Source of the DNA: Timema cristinae
Taxonomy: Eukaryota; Arthropoda; Insecta; Phasmatodea; Timematidae
DNA length: 64,000 bases
Reading direction: 5' to 3'
Assembly (NCBI GenBank): GCA_039000515.1
Contig: JBCFYV010000012.1
Span: 33,408,562-33,472,561 of the forward strand
Below the pieces are notes generated by a model. That model saw only the letters and a program-made list of their open reading frames with translations, was not told the origin of the DNA and did not search any database. Of the stretch, positions 9,971 to 22,630 are shown in pieces (position 1 is the first letter of the stretch; each line of letters opens with the position of its first letter). The position numbers were made by a program, and so were the translations under genes.

Positions 9971-10689
9971 TTATGGTTAGTGTTGATTCTTTGTAGTCTC
10001 GGATGGTATTTGGTGGTTAAAAGGATGTCAACAGAAATTTTCTGTGATTTGTCTAGTCGATTGAGAGGGCTCTGGAGATTTGAGTATCCACGGTCCTCTC
10101 ATTTGATTTGAAAAATCAGACAAATTTCTGATAACGTTCCTTTCACCACCAAATAACATCTGGGACTGCAAAGAATCAACACTATCCTTAAGAATGCCTA
10201 CAACTTTCTAATTTCTTCTCCTCAAACACAAAACAAATTAACTGTGCAGTAATGTTCTGTATTGAGAAATTTTTTCGCTGTACACTATAAGAATTTATTT
10301 GCTGTGTCACTTAAGCCAATAATTTGTAAGTGTACTAAACACGATCTTTGTGTTCTAGTAATCTTAAACAGATAAAACCGTTTGTAATATTTATGCTTTT
10401 AATTTTTTTGCAAATACTTTATATTAAGGTGTAAAAATACATAACATATTTTTATTGTGAGTTAGGATGGTTGTAAATAAGAAAAAGTGAAATTGAGAAT
10501 CATAAAATCAAAGCTAAATGGTAAAAATCAGAATAGAGAAAAACACGTTATATATATTATGAATCAGAATAATCATAGTATTTTGATACTATATCTAGTA
10601 GAATATCAAGGAAGGATTAATAAGAACAAATAAATAACAGATCTTTTTAAAGCTTACATTTTCAATATCTTTTTTAATTCAATCATAAC

Positions 10690-11767
10690 TAGAGATGTCA
10701 CAACACCCGTTTTTCTCGACTCCGATCCTCAATTTCAACCTCGATTCCAATTCTTGAACATTTCCTTTACCATTATTTTTCCAAGCATTATTGCATAGAA
10801 AATCTGACGTGCCTGATACCCTACTTTCCCCTTAATGTGAAACTTGGACTCAATAATTAAAATACATGTCGCTTGAAACATTAATCATACAATCATATAG
10901 AACATACAAAAATTCTTCAAAACTGAATATCAAAACCAAGAATTCAAATAAACTCAAAATTGAAATAAAAAATAATAAATTGCAGATTTTATAACAGAAA
11001 GAACATATTTCACAAGTTTCAAAAATTTCAAGTCGTCCGCCATAACTGATCCTACACACGTTAGCTTGTCAGAAATTAATGATGAAATTTTGGCAACGTT
11101 ACCTCAATAATCTAATTAATTAAAATAAATATAACAGGTTTTTTGCTTTACTTTTATTGACCACATCGATTTTTGCTCTAATTTAACTAAACTTGTCTTA
11201 TTCAAAGAGCTAAATAAAACATTAAAAATTGAAAAGCAACAAAGAATATAATTACAGAAGATTAGCCATTTTAATTTGATAGGAACATCATAGCTTTCAA
11301 TATACACGTTGTGATATATCAAGTAATGATAAATATATTGATATATTACAGAAAACTGGAATCCCTAGTCTACATATTATATATCGATTGTTTGGTTAGA
11401 ATCGATTCATATATTCTCACAGTATCACTTAACTATTACTTTTTTTTTAATTGTCAAAGTTGTTTAGTTTTTACCTCTTGTTACTGTCATAATGTCAGGT
11501 CATATAATATTCTAGACCATTTATTTTGTATGTAGATCATCTCAAAATTTTAGGGTCATATTATATTTGGGGTTGTACAATATTCGGGCCATACGGTATA
11601 TTTACAATTTTCCGGCATTTAAGTGAAACGGCAACTAAATTAATATGAGAGATAATCAATTATCCCCTATTTTGAATGTTGTCATTTTGTTTAGTTGCCA
11701 TTTTTATTGAGAGCTAAGGATCAAAGTAGCGAGAATCATAATATTAAGATCGAGTTTGACAGTCCTA
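10690..11767. mobile_element. hAT-like non-autonomous element
   Basis: An exact 8-base duplication ATCATAAC flanks it at 10682-10689 and 11768-11775. Ends are TAGAGATGTCA and, reverse complemented, TAGGACTGTCA. An 8-base duplication with TAG-starting ends is the hAT signature. The 1078-base interior is AT-rich and codes for nothing recognisable. Confidence 0.7.
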
Positions 11768-12065
11768 ATCATAACTATTTTTAGGTGAACCCTGTAGTGA
11801 GAAAATTCCCATGTTTCTCAACTCATGTGAATTTCTTATCAATTTGCTTTTAATCAAAAGAGTTGAATAAAGTTTGGCATATCAGACTGAAAGTTATATT
11901 TTAACCAAGTTTAAATAAAATTTTGGAAATTGAGTCAAATCCACTATTTAAAAAATATGAATCTTGAATTTGAATCTTTACCTCTGAATCCTGAAAGCGA
12001 ACCTTGAAAAAAATCAGGAACATAAGAGATAATATAAATATAATAGAATTATAGAAAATATGAAT

Positions 12066-12190
12066 GTTGTATTTGGAAAAAGGACAGGAAAGGAGGATAG
12101 AAACATATAAAGGAACTAACACAATATGACTGTTACAATGAAAAGAACACAGTTCAAACTTTACAATTCTGTGAGTGAACAAAGAGGGAA
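12066..12190 (+). repeat. Dispersed repeat X, copy
   Basis: Sense copy of the family described at 672-812 and 4470-4600: TTTGGAAAAAGGACAGG, GATAGAAACATATAAAGG, TGTTACAATGAAAAGAAC. Nothing further can be said about its class. Confidence 0.5.
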
Positions 12191-14783
12191 TAGCTACCTA
12201 CATATAATACAATTACCTCATAAAGCAAAAAGAGGTTTTCCTTATAGAAAATACAAATAGTAACTAAATTTTATCATTCTTTCTTATAATTCATTTATTA
12301 TAACATTCATACATTCAGTTAAATGTTAAATTACTGGTCTTGCGCCTAGTTGTTAAGTTAATCCTATAATTATAATTGGTTCTGAACAACAAAGAAGCTG
12401 TATTAAAGCTCTAAAATAAATTTCAATTGAAAGAAAGAAAAAAGTTTTAAGGATTTGAATCTCAAATCAGAAACTTTCTTTAATTTTTGAATATCCTTAA
12501 GGATTCAAGGGACCATCTCTAGTCGAGGTTGTAATACAAGTTTTGCTCGCTAGTCCTATTCGAAATGTTGATTGTTGTAATGCTCTGCCAAGAAGAGTAA
12601 ATTATAGTACATGTATAAAGTAGGGCTGTACAAAGTCTACTTTTTCAATTCTAATTCAGATAAAATTGTATGAAATATTCTCAAAGCTGTATTGTAGTTA
12701 GAATAAGTATTTTCAATACAATATGCAGAAGAAAAAATTGTACTAATTTAGATATTTGTAGATAATCTAACAAACACATGGTTTTATTTTGAAAATGTTC
12801 GGCCTAAAAGGATCAATCAAGTGATAATTGCAATGTGCAATCAAATAAATAATGCAGGCTTATATTTTGTGAACTATGTAATTTATGTAAGTGCACAAAA
12901 TGACAAAAAATGAGAATAAATGTCAATTTTATATCTTCAATTTTCTATGGTCAAAGACGAATTATTATTTTTTCAATGGTTCCCACACCTCTAATAGAGT
13001 AGATTAGTCCTACTATTGTTTTTGGGTTAGGCATGGACAGTAATTTTTATGGGTTTAGTAACTTGTATTGTAGCTATTGGTTTTGGGTAAGAATGTTTAT
13101 CCTAAAGGGTTTATGCCCTTAGTCATATTGCCAACTTTGTCTGACCTGGGTGTTTGATCCTATTTGGTTGCAATGAGGATAGTTTTTCCATATGTTACAG
13201 TTCTATCACAAGAAGTTTTTGGTTCATTTTCTTTAGCTCTTAACCTTACCTTTCTTAACCTTACCATTAGGCACTAATATCCTTGGCTTACAATTGTCAG
13301 TAATTAAACTAACAATAAAAATCATTTATGATGGCACAACTGAATCATGAACATGTGCTTTTAAACATCTGATCTGAAATGGATTTGAAAGAGATTTTCC
13401 TTGTTTTCAAATAACTTTATTTTAAAAAATCCCCTTTGCTTCTTGTCATTAAAAGGGACCTTTTAATGAGGATTTTTATTTAGCATTGAGATTATTCCTT
13501 ATTGTTTAAAGACCAATTAGGTAATTTTGATTAATAAGAGAGCAAGCAGATAGTTTTTGTTGGCCCATTTTGGAGAGTAAGTATGTTTATTCTTAAACAT
13601 TTATTATATGCACCGCTAGTGTGAAATTAATTCTCACATTGCTCTCCGACTAGTCCCAGTCGCAACCTTAAATGTCTGCCAACTCTCTCGAATTCTTTGT
13701 GAAATGTACAGATATGTAATTATTTATATGATTTTGTTACCCCTTAGAATTTTTTAAAATGATTTTTGCAATTTTGCTGAATTATTTTAAAATTATAAAA
13801 GTTTAAATTTGACACCATGATTCTTAGCCTAGTGACTGTCAATGTAAACAAAAACTTCTGAATTGTGTAGTTTTGTGAAATTTTGGTGATTTTGTTAGCA
13901 GTCTGAATGATCTGTTTTATTTATTATGAAGGAATTAAAATTTTAATTCTAATCTTTTAATTTTGTTATTTTTGTGAATGTTTTTTTTACATAAGGGGTG
14001 TTTATATTTTCATAAAGTGTATATTAAAAATATGTCATACATACCGGTACTGTAAATTATACTTAAATTCTGTTGGAAGGAATCTCTACAATATTTTAAA
14101 AATATTAATACTTAATAATTTTAATTTCTAAGTTATATTTGGAAGAAGGTACATGAAAGGTGGATATAAAGTTTGGCAGCTATAACATTACAGATTTCAA
14201 TAGGACTAGTTACAAGTTTCATAGTCGTACTTAGTACGACCATAGTGTGGGGATAAACTAAATACAGGACAAAACCCACCTAGAGCAGAATGGAATGGGT
14301 CAGTTTCACTTGCAAAAATTGCCTATTCCATTAAAGTTTAGGTAGGTATAATCCTGTATTTATTATAGCACTACACTTGAAGTTTACCGAGTCTGATTAA
14401 TACACTGGCCATTAGATTAGATTGCCACCTCACCCTACAACTGAGTTCACTTTACTTCTAAGCACAATCTCAGGCTACTAGTAATTTCTGTTGGATCAAG
14501 GATTTTTTGTATTAATAATTTTATTCCAACAAGTCAAAGAAAAATAGGACACAATGAATTTATTTGGTCTGACTCGCGAACAAAATTGTATCCCTTGATT
14601 TAGAATTAACGAAAAGTAAAATTGGTATGGTTTTTAAATAAGGTTTTTTCCTCCAAAAGTAAGCCTATTAATGGCTATAGAACTTAATATTAATATGTAT
14701 TATATAATTCTTCAAAAAGAACCGCTTTGTACTTAGTTAGGTTCATAATATAATACATGGAAGAGGGAAACTAACAAATATAA

Positions 14784-15073
14784 GGTGACCTGGCAGTCTA
14801 GGGGTAAGGTGTCAGACTTCTCTGCTGGGGGTTTGGGATTCAATCCTCGGTCCCGGCACAGATTTATCTGATTGCCAAACCCTTCCTTCAGCTCTGACAA
14901 GACGTGTATTAATCACAATGTGTGGAATGCCAGGCCTCCATCGTGGCTTGGATCCCTCATTAAACTATAGGTCCTCCATTTCATTACAAAATCATCCTAC
15001 CATTACACATTAGGGTAAGTGCGTACAACCCAAATGAATAGTAAGACGCAATGCTAATAATAATAACAACAAT
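14784..15073 (+). repeat. tRNA-derived SINE A, full-length copy 1
   Basis: Starts GGTGACCTGG and carries box A (CAGTCTAGGGGTAAGG) and a degraded box B (GGATTCAATCC). The body contains GGAATGCCAGGCCTCC and CATTACACATTAG blocks, and the end is (AATAAT). The 8-base direct repeat AAATATAA lies on both sides (14776-14783, 15074-15081). About 80% similar by eye to the copy at 18091-18375. Confidence 0.8.
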
Positions 15074-15901
15074 AAATATAATCTGGTTCTTAAAATGTAA
15101 CAATGAACAGTTCATGTTTTACACTGCTGCAAATGGACACATGTAATGATTGCTTCTTAAAGAAAATTGATCACTACTGCCCAATCCTTTGGCTTAGTTG
15201 CAAGGTAATTTCTTTATAGAGGGGAAGAAAAAAAATAGACTATGTGATTGGAAGGTGTTGATTTTCTACCAAATGTGAGCATTACATACTTTTCCAGTCT
15301 AAATTAATCTTTCCTGTACTTCCATGCATAGTACTTGCATAGGTATTATAATATATATTGTTACACATCGATATCTTGGTCCATTGGTCAGGGTTTCTGG
15401 CTACTAATACAGAAGTCACAGGTTTGTTTTCTGTTGGTAGCAAAGGTATGTATTTTTCTCAAAAGTAAATTGTGCCTATTGTTGCCAAAGTCTGGTTATT
15501 TACAATGCATAAGCTAAGTTTAAGACTTCTACTGCCACCACATCATTATCCCATAATCTCATCGAAGCAGTGTGACCAAACCTAAATGGTGCCCCAACCT
15601 CTTAAGTCGGTAAGATATATCATCACCAGTAGAAGGCCAGGAATGTCTAGCTGAAAACACTCTTAGCATTAGGAAGTAATAGAAGTTTTATTTATTTTTA
15701 TATATATATTATTTCCTCAATGCAACTAGCCTTACATTATGATGTTGAAAAAAAGAATTCATTTTACTAAACTAAGTTAGGTATTTATATACTTCACACC
15801 AAAGCATTTAGCACTCAACCCAAGTCTTGTTTTTAAATAAATATATTTGTTCATAGCTTTTAAATGGCTCTTTTAAAATAAAAAGAAAGTTTGTTTTTCA
15901 G

Positions 15902-15961
15902 ACTTCTTACAATAAACCAGGTCCTCCTACTCCTGGTAAAAATGGCCGCCATTCGCTGCAG
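15902..15961 (+). CDS. mud: NuMA/Mud-like gene, 60-base exon
   Basis: Polypyrimidine TTTTTCAG acceptor and CAG/GTGAGA donor enclose 20 codons: TSYNKPGPPTPGKNGRHSLQ. PGPPTPGK recalls the PGTPESKK segment that precedes PMTPR in human NuMA (from memory). Phase 0 at both sides. The TP in PPTPGK has a proline-directed kinase context with a lysine at +3, but its use is not known. The following intron is 16.8 kb. Confidence 0.75.
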
Positions 15962-16202
15962 GTGAGAATTCATGATTATTTATTGCCTGCACTTTTGTTT
16001 TCAGGTTATTTTTAATGGACTGTCTTTTAATAGCTGGGGCTGTGCAAAGCTTTGTTTTCAAGTTTGAATTCTAATATTATCTTTCAAATCTTGAATTTAA
16101 AAATGTACCAAATGTTTGTAATTTTAAAGAAAGGGTCTTCTAAAATACATAAAGTCTTTAAATTTTTTAATTACTGAATAAACATACATTATCAATTATT
16201 GG

Positions 16203-16365
16203 TTGGTGATGTACTTGATGTTCAATAATTTATGGTTCTTGATGTGCCTGATCTTAATAACAATGGTTTTAGATAGGCTTAGTGGCTAGTAACTAATGGT
16301 TCTAGATATGCTTGATGCTTAGTAACTTATAGTTCTAGATGTGCTTGGTGTTTAGAAACTAATGG
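16203..16365. repeat. 33-bp minisatellite, five units
   Basis: Five tandem units of 31-33 bases with the form TTCTAGATGTGCTTGATG..TAGTAACTAATGG. Unit borders are near 16203, 16236, 16267, 16300 and 16333. Units 3 to 5 are the most alike. Confidence 0.75.
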
Positions 16366-17535
16366 TTCTACGGTAATAATTTCATAAATTGCTTGTTATA
16401 TATGACTAATTTTACATTATATTTTTTATCACTGTCAATAATAAAAATAAAATACTGCATGATATTATTAGTTTTTTCTTGCCAAAAAAGATAATTTAAA
16501 TTCAATATTTTATCTCATTAAGTTTGAAGTTGTATTGAACAAAACTGAGTTCTACTTATAGAGAGATGTTTATGTTAATAGCTAACAAAAATTGTGTTAC
16601 ACACAATGACAGAAGGCGCAAACTAAACACGTCAAAGTGACGCATAACCACTGTGCACAAGCATTGTATAATCAGGTCAAAGCAATAATTGTATAAACAA
16701 AAGGCACACAAATTATTCTTAATTAGTTGAAGCTTAAATAACATCAGTGGCAAGACAAAACCCATGAATAACTATGGCTGATGGTTGACTTTTTTACCTT
16801 CATTCCAAATTTTTCCCATCAAGTTTCATCCAAATACATAAATGAAAGATATGTGTGTGTATTCTCCTTTTAACACAGTGTTTTCTACCAAAACCTGTCC
16901 GAATAAAAAACAAATGCTATTTAGAGTCAACGTTGCACATTTATTCTTTTGGTAAGTACTTTACACTTATTAAATAGTCGAAGGCTAAACCATTGGGAGT
17001 AAGTTATCTTATAATGCAGTTGTGGTGTTTTAGAAAAAAATCACGTTTTCAAAAAATTATGACAAAGAAAACAATAGTTAAATTTAAGGTTGGGCCGATG
17101 CCCATAACCAATCTGACTTATTGGCTGATATTGCCACAGTTGGCCAAGGATAGTAGGTTTTTCATCATAAAGATATTTTAAGCCGATAATTCAAAATCTA
17201 CTAGATATATTATGAATTTTCAACTCATGAAAATATAATTCATAAGTCAAACAAAATATTTAAATACAATCGCTTTGAATGGAAACATAAATTTTGTAAC
17301 TCTGCATTAGATATTATATTTTAAAATAAAGAGCAAAACCAACATTTTTAAGGCTTATGGCTTATTTAAAATTAGAAATACATGATAAATATATTAGAGA
17401 TAAAGATTTCCTCAAGTTAAACCCTATCAAAAACAATATCACATGGGTCAGTATAATTTGATTTGTTATGGATTCATAAAAAAGTTAAAAATACATCGTA
17501 TTATTATTATGGCTATAAGTAACATAGTTATAATT

Positions 17536-17836
17536 TGTCAGGAGTCCTTTGCTCTGAGCAACGATAACACCACAGGCTACGCTGAGAACATTTGTTCATG
17601 AGTCTCGGCTCACAACTAGTGTCATCTGCGCATGCGCATACCCATATTCATGGATGGCACTAATGCGCACACAACCTCCTACCTCGTTGGTGTTTTGTCT
17701 TGCTTGGTGCTTGTTACCTAGAAGAACGTCATGTAGTGTTGTGTACTATTTTCATTTATATTGTCTTGTTTAGTAAAGTGTTACTTTGTTCATTCCGACA
17801 TTCACGTCTATGATTTACCTCATAACATTTCTAACA
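17536..17836 (+). repeat. Copia 1, 5' LTR
   Basis: Starts TGTCAGGAG and ends TCTAACA, 301 bases, directly followed by the primer-binding site. Contains a CATTTATATTG TATA-like block shared with the 3' LTR. Confidence 0.9.
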
Positions 17837-17939
17837 GGTTATGGGCCCAGGTGCGCGAACAAAATAAGTACAAGTTATGAATTAAAAATTGAAATGTGAC
17901 TCACAGATAATAGCGTGTGTGAAACCACCACTAACCACA

Positions 17940-20900
17940 ATGAACACAAACACAGCAAGATTTGAATGGCTCAACAAACAAAACTACGACACATGGAAAC
18001 TGCAAATGCAGGCCGTGTAGTGAAAAACAACATGTGGGAATTTGTTATCGGCACAAATGCAAAATCAGAACCAGGTATTAACAAGGAAAAGGTGACCTGG
18101 TGGTCTAGGGGTAAGGTGTCAGACTTCTGTGCTGGCGGCCGAGGTTCAATCCTCGGTCCCGGCAAAGATTTATCTGATTACCAAACCCTTCCTTCACCTC
18201 TGACAAGACATCTTGTGAATGTGGGGAATGCCAGGCCTCCACCGTGGTTCGGATTCCACTTTAAACTGTAGGTCCTTCATTTCATCTCACAATCACCCTA
18301 CCATTACACATTAGCGTAAGTGCGTATAACCCGAATGGGTAGTAAGACGCGGTGCTAATAAGTAATAATAATAATAACAAGGAAAACACCGCCAAGGTGC
18401 TAGAATGGGAAAGAACCGATCAGGAGGCAAGATCGGACATAATCTTGTCAATATCTCCAAACAAGCTTAAACAGGTAAAGAACTGTTTCATATGGACGAG
18501 GTTGCGAGAAATTTATCAGTCCCAAGGTCCGGCACGGTAAGCAACACTTTTGAAGATATTGACTTTACACAAGATGGCAGACGGTGGAGACATACGCGAT
18601 CACCTGAACGAATTCTTCAACACTATTGACAAATTATTGATAGTTTACCTTCGACATTAGAAAATTTCAGGTGCACGATCGAGTCGCGTGATGAGCTACC
18701 AACGCCGGAGAGCCTACCCGCTAAGATCATTGAAGAAAACGATGCTCAAAAAACTAATACGCATGGCAAAACACGGACGCCATGTTCATAAACAGAAGTG
18801 GTAAACAAAGTTATTTAAAAAAGTAACTTGGCGAAAACAAAGGTGATTTAAAATTGCAAAAATCCAGAGATAAAGTGCGATGTTACACTTGCAAAAAGCC
18901 GGGACACAAAAAGTCTGAATGTTGGTACAATGGCAAAAACAAAAAAACATCGGAAACTGGAAATGTGTGTTTCATTCTGCTGATACATCAGCGTAAAATC
19001 ATAGATGGTGTCTCGATAGTGGTGCTATGACTCATCTGTGCCACAATTTGGGCAATTTTTGCCAAATCAGTGTCGGGAAGTGCGGTATGTTAAATCTCGC
19101 GAACAACTCGTTGACGGAAATCATCGGAAAAAGAACGTTACTGTTTACCGCCAATGTATTGGGCAACAAGAAAAATGTCACAGTGACCAACGCATCACAC
19201 GTGCCAGATCTGAGGACTAACCTTTTATCTGTCAGTAAGATTACCAAATGAGGCTTTGATGTTGTTTTTGAAGAAAAATGCGCGAAAGTAGTGAACTCGA
19301 ACGGACAAGTCGAATTTCATGCTAACAGAATTGGGGATCTATTCTAAGTGCGCCAGTTTGAAGAAGACGCTCGTACTGCATCACCCCCTCAAAAACAGGT
19401 TAGAGTTCTGCTCAAATTATTACACAGAAGACTCGAACACGCGAATATGAGAGACATTATAAACACTGTACGCAAAGAGGTTGTGACCGGAGTACAACTC
19501 TCACATACAACAACTAAACCAGACTGTGATGTATGTTCGAAGGGGAAATGGTCAAGGACCACGTTTCCTAAGAGGTTTGAACACAAAACACAACTATTAG
19601 ACCTCATCCACACGGACATATGCAGGCCAATGAGGACAAGTTCTCTAGGCGGTGCAAAGTACTACGTCAAGTTTATTGATGACTCCACGAGATGTTGTGA
19701 AGTGAGGTTCCTGAAGTCAAAGGCTGAGGTTTTCAACGCGACGATTTAGTACGTAGCTCTTATAGAAAATCAGGGGCAAAAGGTCCCAAGTGCTTACAAT
19801 TTGATAATGGTCGAGAGTACACGAACCTAGAGTTTGATCAGTATTTGAAGAAGCAAGGGATCACCCTTAGACTAACTGTTCCTCATAACCCGGAACAGAA
19901 TGGTGTAGCTGAAAGGAAAAACCATATACTTCTCCATGCAGCCAGATGTTTGTTGATGGAGTCCAAATTGCCAAATTCATTTTGGACTGAGGCATTCAAC
20001 ACCTCAAACTATCTACGAAACCGCTTACCCACCAAAAGCTTAAATGGTCTCACACCATTTGAGGCATAGACCGGTAAACCACCCAATATCTCACACTTGA
20101 TAGTATTTGGCAGTCGTGTCTTTTACCTCAATCGAGAATATGGCAAAGGCAAGCTCAAGCAACGAGGCCAGGAGAGAATTTTCCTTGGCTACTCAGAGGA
20201 ATCCAAAGCCTTTCGCATTTGTTCGTCGGAAAAGAGGAAGGTAATTATCAGCCGCAATGTAAAATTTGTAGAAGACGAGCTCAAGGACAACGATGATTCT
20301 GATGTTGATAGTTGTAAAACTTCAACAGACAACTGCTCAAAGCAAGATCAACAACATGTGGACCTCGAACAAAATCCTCCACAAGAGAAAGAAAATCTGA
20401 CGTCGGCCTCAGACGACTCGGAGCAAAAACAGGACTTTTGTGGCTTCGGCCCTGATGCAGAGCCACTCGTACCCATCGACGCTGTAGATGTCGAACATGA
20501 CATTCCTTGCGAAGTGGTTGACGACACCAACATCATCGAAGCTCAAACCCCACATCAGCCAAGAGGACGTGGTTGACCAAAGGTTGTAAGGACAGGCTTG
20601 AGAAGAAGGCTGAAGAAGATTTATCACCCCGGTGTCCCTGAACAAACTGAAATCATCGAGGAAGTCGAGCAAACTTTCATCTCTGAAGTGACGATGAATC
20701 AAGCAATGATGGGTCCTGATGCTTCAGAATGGTTCCAAGCTATTGTAAGTGAGATGAAGTCTGTTCTAATAAATAATACTTAGATGCTTGTTGATCGACC
20801 TGAATAAAGAATAGTCATTGGTGCCGCATGGTATTGCACAACAAATCACAACCTGATGGCACGATTGAGAAGAATAAGGCAAGGTTGGTAGCACAAGGAT

Positions 20901-22285
20901 TCAACCAACGACCTGACATTCATTTTTCAGAGACTTTAGCACCTGTGGCACGAATCTGATCCATTCACCTCATGTTATCACTGGCAGCACGATTCGGCAT
21001 GAAGGTCAGACAATTTTATGTCGCTACAGCCTACCTGAACGGTGAACTTGAGGAAGAAATCCATATGGAGACTCCGAAAGATTATGAGAAGGTATTACAG
21101 AGTATCATACAGTCCAAAGGTAATAGCTCGACCGGCAACAAGGCCAGGATTATGTTGAACGAATACAGTAAAGGTAACAATGTGTGCCTTCTGAAAAAGT
21201 CCCTGAATGGGTTGCGCCAAGCGGGCAGGAGTTGGTACAAGCTGGATAAAACCCTTGAGAAACTTGGCGCCTCTCCCACAAAATCTGATCTGTGTTTATT
21301 CCAAATCAGTTCAGGAGAAGACACGACATTGATAGTGACATACGTAAACAATATTCTAATTGTGTCTAAAAATCCAAAAACAATCTCTGGCCTAGAATTG
21401 GAGCTGGGTAAGCATTTTGAGATAAAGGATCTTGGTTACGCGAAGTGTTGTTTGGGCATTGAGATTGACCAGGGTGATGAGTACATCTCTTTACAACAGC
21501 GAGGTTATGTACGGGAACTTCTTGCTCGATTTAACATGACCGACTGTAAACCAGTAAGTACTCCTATCGACCCATGTGCAAGACTGAAGGGAAGTCAGGG
21601 ACCAAATGAAGACAAGAAGCTCCCTTATCATGAACTGTTAGGAACTCTTACTTAAATGTCCACATCAACCCGGCCTGATATTGCTTTCGCTGTCAGCTAC
21701 CTGGGTCAATTCAACAATTGTTATGAGGAAAGTCATTGGAATACAGCCAAGCGGGTTCTCAGGTACCTGAAGGGGGCACCTGATGTCGGACTAACCTACA
21801 GGACAGATCCTGAAAAATTGAAAGGGTTTGTAGATGCCGATTGGGGTAATTGTGCTGAGGATAGATGAACCTATACAGGCTATCTATTCATGTTCAATGG
21901 AAGCCCGATTTCTTGGGACTCTAGGAAACAAAGGACGGTGGCTCTGTCCACCACAAAAGCTGAGTATATGGCCTTATCAGAATGTGTTAGAGACCATTTA
22001 TATCCAACGCTTTATCGTGAGTTGGGTCTCGATTAATTGGCAGATCTATCAATCTATTGTGATAACCAAAGCTCGCTGAGACTGGCCAAGAACCCAATAT
22101 TCCACACCAAGAGCAAACACATTGACATCCGCTACCATTTTGTCAGGGACATGCTGCAGGACAAGTCTTACACTGTGACTCACATATCGACTGAGCATCA
22201 AGTAGCCGATTTTCTGACCAAGGCTTTGCCAAGATCAAAGCATTCTTGGTGCACAAAATCTGCTGGGATGGCTGCTATGACATAA
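17940..22285 (+). pseudogene. Copia 1 gag-pol, degenerate
   Basis: Order of domains is copia-type: gag (starts MNTNTARFEWLNKQNYDTW), zinc knuckle CYTCKKPGHKKSEC near 18880, protease DSGA near 19015, integrase HHCC and catalytic core (VKFIDD; QNGVAERKNH near 19890), reverse transcriptase 20800-21560, then RNase H (GFVDADWGN, KHIDIRYHFVRD). In-frame stops and frameshifts occur throughout, for example after 19323, 19747, 20068, 20573 and 21653. The SINE splits gag. In the reverse transcriptase, the first catalytic aspartate is replaced (FYVATAYLNG) and the usual YVDD box reads YVNN, so the enzyme would be dead even if the frame were open. Confidence 0.9.
18091..18375 (+). repeat. tRNA-derived SINE A, full-length copy 2 (in Copia 1 gag)
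   Basis: An 11-base target duplication AACAAGGAAAA flanks it (18080-18090 and 18376-18386). The tRNA-like head has box A TGGTCTAGGGG and box B GGTTCAATCC, and a perfect 5-bp T-arm stem CCGAG/CTCGG. The body and (AATAAT) tail match the other copies. It inserted after Copia 1 did, because it interrupts its gag. Confidence 0.92.
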
Positions 22286-22325
22286 GAATGTTATTTCTTC
22301 TCGTGATCCTTGACTCAAGAGGAAG

Positions 22326-22630
22326 TGTCAGGAGTTCTTAGCTCTGAGCAATGACAACACCACAGGCTACACTGAGAATATTTGTTCACGAGTCTCGGTT
22401 CACAACTAGTGTCATCATCTGCATATGCACATACCCACATTCATGAACGTTACGAATGTGCACACAATTTCCTACACCTTTGATGTTCTTGTCTTGCTGG
22501 ATGCTCGTTACCTCGAATACCGTCATGCAGTGTTGTGTGCTATTTTCATTTATATTGTCTTGTTTAGTAAAGTGTTACTTTGTTCATTCGGACAATCACG
22601 TCTACGATTTACCTCATAACATTTATAACT
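22326..22630 (+). repeat. Copia 1, 3' LTR
   Basis: Starts TGTCAGGAG and ends in TAACT (a change from the expected TAACA); 305 bases. Followed directly by the TAATT duplication at 22631-22635. Confidence 0.9.

Larger units (their letters stand above)
8424..10240 (-). mobile_element. Penelope-like element fragment, interrupted and folded back
   Basis: The minus strand at 8434-8880 encodes the C-terminal part of a Penelope-like protein: NLIYQLQCNFCEAEYI, LTTGPLRIRMNNH (GIY-YIG endonuclease start) and a cysteine pair. It matches the better copy at 43074-44350. Upstream coding resumes at 9971 after the insertion 8999-9970 and runs to about 10100. From about 10100 to 10240 the same segment (GLQRINTILKNAYNFLISS) is repeated on the plus strand, making an inverted duplication. 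Frames are broken and no catalytic reverse transcriptase core remains. Confidence 0.75.
7428..15901 (+). other. Intron 4 of NuMA/Mud-like gene
   Basis: An 8.5-kb intron. Named parts: SINE B 7605-7745, Penelope-like fragment 8424-10240 with a Harbinger-like insertion, hAT-like element 10690-11767, repeat X 12066-12190 and SINE A 14784-15073. Stretches 7750-8420, 12190-14780 and 15075-15900 are AT-rich and hold nothing I can assign. Confidence 0.5.

Noticed and set aside
12621..12993. hAT-like element with TAGGGCTGT and TAGAGGTGT ends
   Set aside because: Flanking octamers agree at only about 3 of 8 positions, so the boundaries are not supported.
16033..16060. hAT-like terminus GGGGCTGTGCAAAGC
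   Set aside because: No matching second end or flanking duplication found.
18091..18165. A tRNA gene in the plus strand
   Set aside because: The tRNA-like head is part of SINE A with target duplications; the acceptor stem does not pair.
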